Shown here in pieces: positions 57,431 to 64,000 of a stretch of 64,000 nt of DNA. Position numbers and translations under genes: made by a program. Source of the DNA: Anagrus nilaparvatae (lineage: Eukaryota; Arthropoda; Insecta; Hymenoptera; Mymaridae). The notes under the pieces were generated by a model. That model was not told the origin of the DNA, ran no database searches, and worked only from the letters and a program-made list of their open reading frames with translations. Location: NCBI GenBank assembly GCA_022575985.1, contig JAKSXM010000231.1, forward strand, positions 24,528,501-24,592,500, read 5' to 3'. The stretch's first letter is position 1. Each line of letters begins with the position of its first letter.

Positions 57431-58075
57431 TAATCTTGGTTTATTTGAAGAATTTATCGGTCTTGTTACTGAAGATAATTCTACATATTTTATTTTAGAT
57501 TTGTTTTTTGCGTTAAAACCATTAAGATCTGTATTACAAAAGTAACAGTCTGCTTTTGATTTGGGTTTTCGCCATATTGCAGGAACATTAAATTTAAGTG
57601 CTTGTTTATTTTTAGTTCTTTCGAAACGGTTCATCATAGTAATACATGTCCCACATATCATGTTAGGAACCCATGACTTATTTTCATCTAAAATTCTCAT
57701 GTTAAAACAGTTAAAATAAAGATCTTTATAAGATTCAGATATTTTCTTACGATATTTAAGAACTTCAAAGTTACCACAAACATAACAGAAGACATCTGCA
57801 TCCTGAATACAAACGTGCGTGTTTCTTGTAGCTCTAAACTCTCCTGAAGCCAAGTCACCAACTAAAGAAGAGATACGGTAGCCTGATGACGACGCCTGCG
57901 GGCCCGCTTTCACACCCTGACCAGCCGCCGATACTGGGGTATCCCTCCCCTGCATCGTAAACTTATTTCTACTTACTTTCGCCATGAAGGCATATCTTTT
58001 ACCTAGGAACTTTGCCGGAACTACCCGTTGCCCGCCTTCACCACGGGGAGGTGTCCTAGTTGCAAAAGTAAGCAT
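57422..58075 (-). CDS. Cys-rich protein inside the foldback element (unrecognised family)
   Basis: 217-codon frame from ATG to TAG. The first ~75 residues are basic and low-conservation in style (RTPPRGEGGQRVV; possible alternative start MAKVSRNKF at about residue 31). From about residue 88 it carries paired Cys motifs: CIQDADVFCYVCGNF, then CFNMRILDENKSWVPNMICG-TC and later CYFCNTDLNGFN; the CYVC, CGTC and CYFC pairs suggest zinc binding. VPAIWRKPKSKADCYFC is a pattern I have seen in uncharacterised repetitive invertebrate proteins, but I cannot name a family. The last residues (PRLRG) and stop run into the first 151-bp repeat. It is the only substantial ORF in the element and could be an element-encoded DNA-binding protein (inference) or a captured gene. 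Confidence 0.65.
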   Translation of the reverse strand: MLTFATRTPPRGEGGQRVVPAKFLGKRYAFMAKVSRNKFTMQGRDTPVSAAGQGVKAGPQASSSGYRISSLVGDLASGEFRATRNTHVCIQDADVFCYVCGNFEVLKYRKKISESYKDLYFNCFNMRILDENKSWVPNMICGTCITMMNRFERTKNKQALKFNVPAIWRKPKSKADCYFCNTDLNGFNAKNKSKIKYVELSSVTRPINSSNKPRLRG

Positions 58076-58555
58076 TAAATTGCTTTCGAATACTTTTCTA
58101 ATATCTGATACTAATAATATGATAGTTCACTTAAAGTAAATATAAAAAAAGTAAAAAGAAAATGTATATTTATTTCTAAGGAACATCAATATCAGTTAGA
58201 GTTTGAAGAGTACAAGAATGCAAACTTTAATGAAACTTTTGGTTAACCTTTTAGATTTTAGCAGACAAAAACAGAAAAATAAAATATTCATCCTTAGGGT
58301 GTGAGTGAATTCTGTCTTCAGATTAGCAATTAGTACTCAATAAAATATAATTTAGATATTTTTTATATTTTAATTTTGCACAAAGTACACTATTTTCCCT
58401 TTCGTGAGGTTTCCAAGGAAGCTAATGTGGCTGGGGAGAATTCTGAGCATCACATGTGTTTTCTAATTTCAGATTCATTTTTAGCACTGCGAAAATCATA
58501 GCATATAAGTACTTTTATTTTTAAATTTTTACAAAACCTAAAAGTGAGGGATAAA
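58076..58555. other. centre of the foldback element, non-coding part
   Basis: Upstream flank of the Cys-rich ORF on the minus strand. AT-rich; no clear promoter. From about 58290 diverged copies of the array unit begin (AAATTCTGACTTC-like, inverted). Confidence 0.45.
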
Positions 58556-59545
58556 TGGTGACTTCAAATTCGTTTTTAGGACAACGAAAAACGTAACATG
58601 TATACTTTTGTTTTAAACTTTTGCACAAAGTAAAATATTCGCCCTCTGGGGCGGCATAGAGGGTAGCTGGGGTAACTGGGGAAAATCTAAAGGAGATAAG
58701 GAAATTCTGACTTCAGATTCGTTTTTATAACCTCAAAAGACGTAACTTGGATACTTTTGTTTTTTACTTTCGCACAAAGTGAAATATTCCCCCTCTGGGG
58801 CGGCATGGAGGGTAGCTGGGGTAGCTGGGGCAAAATCTAAGGGTGATTGGTAAATTCTGACTTTCGATTTGTATTTAGATTAACAAAAACGTAACTTGGA
58901 TACTTTTGTTTATTACTTTTGCACAAAGTAAAATATTCGTTCTATGGGGCGAAATAGGGGGTAGCTGGGGTAGCTGGGGCAAAATCTAAGGGTGATGGGT
59001 AAATTCTGACTTCAGATTCGGTTTTAGGACATCAAAATACGTAACTAAAGTACTTTTATTTTTAACTTTTGGACATAGTAAAATATTTGCTTTTTGGGGC
59101 GGTTTAGGGGGTGGCTGGGGGAAGCTGGGGCAAAATCTAAGGGTGATGGGTAAATTCTGACTTCAGATTCGGTTTTAGGACATCAAAATACGTAACTTAA
59201 GTACTTTTATTTTTAACTTTTGGACATAGTAAAATATTTGCTTTTTGGGGCGGTTTAGGGGGTGGCTGGGGGTAGCTGGGGCAAAATCTAAGGGTGATGG
59301 GTAAATTCTGACTTCAGATTCGGTATTAGGACATAAAAATACGTAACTAAAGTACTTTTATTCTTAACTTTTGGACATAGTAAAATATTTGCTTTTTGGG
59401 GCGGTTTAGGGGGTGGCTGGGGGTAGCTGGGGCAAAATCTAAGGGTGATGGGTAAATTCTGACTTCAGATTCGGTTTTAGGACATCAAAAAACTTACCTG
59501 TAGGTAGGTCTGGTTTCAGATACAAGACTTTTTTTTTTTTTTGTG
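58556..59545. repeat. Tandem array, ~150-bp units (right arm, inverted)
   Basis: Reverse-complement units with GTAGCTGGGGCAAAATCTAA, GGGTGATGGGTAAATTCTGA and CTTCAGATTCGGTTTTAGGA. Outer units (near 59031, 59178, 59330, 59482) are almost identical to the left-arm array; inner ones (58560-58960) are more diverged (GGGGCGGCATAGAGGG, GGGGCGAAATAGGGGG). Confidence 0.9.
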
Positions 59546-60209
59546 TGCCTGTGTAATTGGTACCTTAAAAAACTAAAGAAATGAATTTTTCTCCTGTAAA
59601 GCGTAGTAAAATGTTAAAATAAATAGTGAGTTTGAATTGTACGGGAAAAATTACTTGGGAATATATCTTTTAGTCCAGTTTATAACATCATTTGAATCTG
59701 CTAGAAAAATCTCAAGTCCATGAATTTTTCAAAAACCCAAATATTTAACATTTGAACTGCTCTAAGACGTTAAAATAAATTAAAAGAAAAATTATTTTCA
59801 ACAAAGATATTACTTCAAAATATATAAAATTAAAGTAAATAATAAAAAATCTGTAAAAAAATTAGTAATAAACAAAATCATTAAAAACGAAACTGATTTG
59901 GTTATTTTAAAAATGATACAAAATTGGTTAATTTGGGTTTGGAGTTGTTTTTAGCTGTTTTCGGTAATTTCTAAAGCTATAGTAATTAATGAAATATATT
60001 TTATTAAACTTTTTATTATTACCTATCAATAATAATTCCACTTAAAAAAGATTTAAAAGCTAAATAAGTAATCTTTATTTTTAAAAAGATTTTTTTAACT
60101 TTTGAGCTTTAAAATTCAGTTTTATGAAGTTTTGAGTTCAAAAAAATAATTTTTTTAAGGTTTATTTTTACGTTTCAAGCCATTTGCAATGGTTTAAACA
60201 AAAAAAAAT

Positions 60210-60282
60210 CCGCTAGCGGCAAATGGAATTCCGCTAGCGGCAAGCGGAAATCCGCTAGCGGCAAACGGAATTCCGCTAGCGG
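60210..60282. repeat. Four CCGCTAGCGG palindromes at 21-bp spacing
   Basis: Perfect 10-bp palindromes CCGCTAGCGG at 60210, 60231, 60252 and 60273, next to the right terminus of the foldback element. The left terminus has only one degenerate equivalent (GACGCTAGCGG near 54804). Regular 21-bp (two helical turns) spacing suggests protein-binding sites (inference). Confidence 0.9.
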
Positions 60283-60301
60283 CAAGCTAGCTTTTTCAGT
60301 G

Positions 60302-61555
60302 TACAAATAAAAAAAAAAATAAGAAAACAAAAAATTTTTAACCATCTTTTAAGGTCATCCGGTCGTATGCAAAATAAAATAAACGAAAATTATAGTAAAA
60401 TTTAGATTAATTTAGTTGCTGAATAAGGTCCAAAATGTATCCTACTTTTTCTTATGATTTTTTTTCACTTTTTTGATGAAAAAAAAGTAGTTTCAGTCGA
60501 GTATGGTAAAAAAAGTTGAATTTCAAAGAAGTTGAATTTTCGGGCCAAAACAAGTAAATGAAATTAAAAACCCTACTAAAAAAGAAAAACGAATTTTCTA
60601 TTCAATAGTATTAAAATATTTACATTGGTGTAAATTATAGTTCCGGATACTTTATACAAGATAACTTTATAAGAAAATACTAATAGGTAATCATTTTGAC
60701 TGTTTAAAAATGAAATTTTCTATTTATAACGAAAAATTTCAATTTTTTCCAAAATAGCGTCATAAAAAGTGGATTCAGCTCTTGCGCGATCTTTAAATGT
60801 TAATGTTTTTAAACAAAAATTAGGCACCTTATTTATTCAACAAATGAAATCTTTTTTTCGATTACTCATGCTAAAAATTCGATATGTTGATTTTTTTGAA
60901 CACCCCTAATATTAGGTGGCTCCGCCTCCTGCGCGCTTCGCGTGCAACCCCCGGAGAGTGATTAGAGAACTGGGTTAGTTTTAAGAACAAAAAAATTTTG
61001 TAAATTTTACAAATATGAGGTTAGGCATGGTGATATTTACATAATTACCATGGTGATATTTACATAATTTATTTAAATAATGTAATCATGAACATCGATT
61101 TCGGTTATGTTTAAAAGTTATTTTTCTCCTAGTAGATGCAAAAGATCTATTTCCATTATTTTTACTTTTATTGCCGCTTTAATTAATTTATGAAAATAAT
61201 AATCTTACTGTATTATTGAAGTTTTGTGAGAATTGGCCTAAGTTTCATGCGAAAGAAAAACCATTTTTGGTAAGAGGTCTTATGCAAAAACGATTGCTTG
61301 GGCAAAAATACCATTTACACCTAAAAGGACTATTTTGGCTAAGAGGTCTTATCACAGGGTCTTATACAATAGTGAATGTTTGAGTCTAAAGAAACATTTT
61401 GTCCTAAAAAGACCATTCTCGCACAAAAAGAAACATAATGATTTATCATCTGATTTATCGAATGATTTACCATATGATAAATCATATGATTTCTCATATG
61501 ATTTACCATAAGGTATATTATTGACCTAAAATAATTTCTTTTATCTCCAAGAGAC
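60302..61555. other. spacer with a minus-strand Helitron-like end
   Basis: On the minus strand GCACGCGAAGCGCGC-AGGAGGCGGAGCCACCTAAT (60955-60908) resembles a Helitron 3' end (hairpin then CTAA/T). A short direct duplication GGTGATATTTACATAATT occurs at 61029 and 61051. 61440-61510 has a run of ATCATATGATTT-type repeats. No gene seen. Confidence 0.4.
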
Positions 61556-61559
61556 CTTC

Positions 61560-62430
61560 GGGATGAAAATGGACCCTCCTAGGAAAAGCTGATATCCTGG
61601 AGGTGTAATTTTCATTTTTCACCCCAACATATTTTCCGATTTTCCAAGATGGCGGCCAAAAAAAACAGGAAAAAACGACTTTCTACGTTACCTGGGGGTT
61701 TTCGAGGTTGAGAAAAACGATTTTCTGAATGGAAATTTTCATTTTTTCACCCCAACATTTTTCCGATTTTCCAAGATGGCGGACCAAAAAAAACAGGAAA
61801 AAACGACTTTCTACGTTACCTGGGGGTTTTCGAGGTTGAGAAAAACGATTTTTTGACTGAAAATTTTCATTTTTTCATTTTTTCACCCCAACATGTTTTC
61901 CGATTTTCCAAGATGGCGGACCAAAAAAAACGACTTTCTACGTTACCTGGGGGTTTTTGAGGTTGAGAAATACGATTTTTTGACTGAAAATTTTCATTTT
62001 TTCACCCCAACATATTTTCCGTTTTTCCAAGATGGCGGACCAAAAAAAAACGACTTTCTACGTTACCTGGGGGTTTTTGAGGTTGAGAAATACGATTTTT
62101 TGACTGAAAATTTTCATTTTTTCACCCCAACATGTTTTCCGATTTTCCAAGATGGCGGACCAAAAAAAACGACTTTCTACGATAACTGGGGGTTTTTGAG
62201 GTTGAGAAATACGAATTTTTGACTGAAAATTTTCATTTTTTCACCCCAACATATCTTCCGATTTTCCAAGATGGCGGACCAAAAAAAACAGGAAAAAACG
62301 ACTTTCTACGTTTCCTGGGGGTTTCTCAGGTTGAGAAACACGATTTTTTGACTAAGAATTTTCATTTTTTCACCCCAACATGTTTTCCGATTTTCCAAGA
62401 TGGCGGACCAAAAAAAACAGGAAAAAAGAC
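61560..62430 (+). repeat. Tandem array, 118-138-bp units (AAGATGGCGGACC)
   Basis: Seven units with TTTTCCGATTTTCCAAGATG-GCGGACCAAAAAAA, ACGACTTTCTACGTTACCTG-GGGGTTT and TGACTGAAAATTTTCATTTT; the AAGATGGCGG core is at 61647, 61772, 61910, 62028, 62147, 62268 and 62396. Repetitive 109- and 82-codon frames across it are artefacts of the repeat (unit length near a multiple of three). Confidence 0.9.
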
Positions 62431-62938
62431 TTTTATGTTTATATCTTATGAACGAAATTTTTTCTAAATAATAATTTTGTATTAACTTATTACATGCTTC
62501 ATAATGGAAAGTGAAGTTAGTAAAATACAGCAGGGTATTTGGATTGAAAATATAATACTCAATATTCTATAATAGATAACAAATTTTTATTATGATTTAA
62601 CAAATTACTAACCTAGAATTTAAAAAGTTTATAATAATGAGTTTACATTATGGTAATTATGTTAATAATAATGGTACATATTTGGAACTTTAGTTATGTA
62701 TTTTTGACCCATGCGATCTGGCAGCTGTTTTAACCAATTTTGATTTTTTTTGAATTCTCAGTCACCCGTTTGCTTTTTGTTTTCTGAACGCCCTAAATAA
62801 GCCTAAAAAATATTTTCTGTATAAAATTAGTTAGTAAAAAGTCCCTAACCAACCTGAATCTGACCATATTTTAAACCTCAGGAAAATCGGATTAACTAAA
62901 GGAAACTGAAAAATACAAATTTCTTAAAAAGCGTCTTT

Positions 62939-62977
<39 letters not shown>

Positions 62978-63530
62978 GTTTTCCCATACTTTTCATGCTG
63001 GTCACTTTTAAAAAATTGGTCCCTTGAAAATTGAAACCACAAAAAACAAAAAAACGGATTTTTCTCCTAAAAATCGTGGTAAAATGTTAAAATAAATAGT
63101 GGATTCAGATTGTACTAGACAAATTACTATGGAATACGTGTTTAAATCTAGTTTATAACCTCATTTGAATCTGATAGAAAAATCCCAAGTCTGTGAAATT
63201 TAAAAAAAATCCAAAATTTAACATTTGAGTTGCTTTAAGACCTTGAAAATTGAAAATTTGTATTTTTTGGTCCTAAATAAACTTATTTTAGTAAATTATA
63301 ATCACAAAACAATTGAAAAAAAATAAATCCATCATTAAAAATAATTTTAATTTATTTCAAAAATTTCAGAAATTGGTTTTTTTTAAATATTGAAAAAATA
63401 TGATTTTGAGCCTTCCAACTCAAAAAAAACTATGGGGCGAGCAAAATTTTTTGTGTTCCTCACTTGTTCGTCACTTTATATGGTCTAAAATCATGTAAAA
63501 AATGTTAAATTAAAAAAAAAAAAAATTTTT
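62431..63530. other. spacer between inverted arrays
   Basis: Contains a 35-base T run at about 62939-62973 and, at 63020-63240, a segment similar to the foldback arm at 59560-59760 (GTGGTAAAATGTTAAAATAA, TAGTTTATAACCTCATTTGA, TTTAACATTTGAGTTGCT). No gene seen. Confidence 0.5.
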
Positions 63531-63689
63531 TTTTTAACCCCCTAATAACCCCCAAATTAGGGCGGTTCTCCCCGAGAGCTACGGTTTTAATTTTAGGACA
63601 AGCATTTCCTGCCTCAGGAGACCCTATAGAATAAGAAAATACCAGAGATTTTTGGGAGCATCGTGGTGAAACTTTGTTCGCGTTCCAGA

Positions 63690-64000
63690 CCACTGTGTAG
63701 ATCTGCCATTTTGGGAAATCGGAAAACATGTTGGGGTGAAAAAATGAAAATTTGCATTCAGAAAATCGTTTTTCTCAACCTCGAAAACCCCAAGGTAACG
63801 TAGAAAGTCGTTTTTTCCTGTTTTTTTTGGTCCGCCATCTTGGAAAATCGGAAAACATGTTGGGGTGAAAAAATGAAAATTTTCAGTCAAAAAATCGTAT
63901 TTCTCAACCTCAAAAACCCCCAGGTAACGTAGAAAGTCGTTTTTTTTGGTCCGCCATCTTGGAAAATCGGAAAATATGTTGGGGTGAAAAATGAAAATTA
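63690..64000 (-). repeat. Tandem array, inverted copies of the 61.6-62.4 kb unit
   Basis: Three units in reverse orientation (CGCCATCTTGGAAAATCGGA near 63832 and 63951; degenerate at 63702), running off the right edge. With the array at 61560-62430 they form the inverted arms of a foldback-type structure whose right end is beyond the window. Confidence 0.85.

Larger units (their letters stand above)
54781..60301. mobile_element. Large foldback transposon with tandem-repeat arms and a Cys-rich ORF
   Basis: 5.5 kb element with terminal CACTGAAAAA / TTTTTCAGTG and TA on both sides (54779-54780, 60302-60303). The arms are inverted copies over their full length: for example TTTAAACCATTGCAAATGGC (54829) against GCCATTTGCAATGGTTTAAA (60179), and CCAATTTTGGATCATTTTTA against TAAAAATGATACAAAATTGG (59908). 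Each arm holds 151-bp tandem repeats next to the centre. Two MITE-like palindromes are inserted in the left arm only (55300-55657 and 55820-56540). The centre (57422-58560) holds one ORF on the minus strand. CACTG ends and TA duplication recall CMC-type DNA transposons (uncertain); no DDE transposase found. Confidence 0.75.

Noticed and set aside
61893..62467. Repeat protein with FFTPTCFPIFQDGGPKK units
   Set aside because: The frames are produced by a non-coding tandem repeat whose unit is close to a multiple of three; the inverted copy at 63.6-63.9 kb gives the same peptide and there is no start, splice or codon signature.

Overview
This 64 kb window is eukaryotic, very AT-rich and dominated by transposable elements. 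It carries part of one conserved animal gene on the minus strand, a FAM135-type gene (DUF676 serine-hydrolase-like domain at the C-terminus). Its last six recognisable coding exons run from 43114 down to 1566. Protein style, the insect-type retroelements (R1-like and jockey-like LINEs, a Ty3/gypsy element), arthropod-type TATA plus TCAGT promoter signals and the AT bias suggest an insect. A hymenopteran such as a parasitoid wasp is my best guess, but this is inference only.

Layout. 1566-1771: terminal FAM135 exon. 1.8-23.3 kb: one intron of about 21.5 kb. It holds a solo gypsy-type LTR (3619-4571), a possible nested plus-strand gene (6.6-8.0 kb), a degenerate tandem array (9.0-10.3 kb), a foldback element (10.4-11.4 kb), a Helitron 3' end, a gag pseudogene, a zinc-finger fragment joined to a minisatellite (13.2-13.9 kb), a broken R1-like LINE (14.8-18.0 kb), a pogo-like remnant (20604-21810) and a TTAA-flanked MITE (22166-22845). 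23339-23881: two FAM135 exons with the GHSLG nucleophile elbow. 23.9-41.66 kb: an intron of about 17.8 kb. It holds a jockey-type LINE pseudogene split by an 11.2 kb Ty3/gypsy element (25736-36971, 4-bp target duplication GAAT, minus strand). 41664-43114: three more FAM135 exons. From 43.1 kb to the right edge no further FAM135 exon was recognised. This part is nested MITEs, Helitron-like units, a second R1-like fragment with a minisatellite tail, and three related foldback or inverted-array elements (50.5-51.8, 54.8-60.3 and 61.6-64.0 kb). The 54781-60301 element encloses an ORF for a cysteine-rich protein.

Most interesting. (1) The gypsy element carries, between integrase and its 3' LTR and antisense to gag-pol, a compact spliced gene-like unit: three exons, consensus splice sites and two AATAAA signals. 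It is embedded in clusters of a TTAACGC/GCGTTAA motif that also occupy the LTR. I do not recognise its product. (2) The 5.5 kb foldback element 54781-60301 has arms holding 151-bp tandem repeats, an end with four CCGCTAGCGG palindromes at 21-bp spacing, and a central Cys-rich ORF whose stop codon lies in the first array repeat. (3) The gypsy LTRs are almost identical apart from one ~640-bp deletion, yet pol has several stops and an Asp-to-Asn change at an RT catalytic position, which suggests recent mobilisation of a defective copy in trans.

Limits: everything was read by eye. Repeat boundaries, target duplications and exon junctions were counted from the printed sequence; family names rest on motif recognition, not searches.
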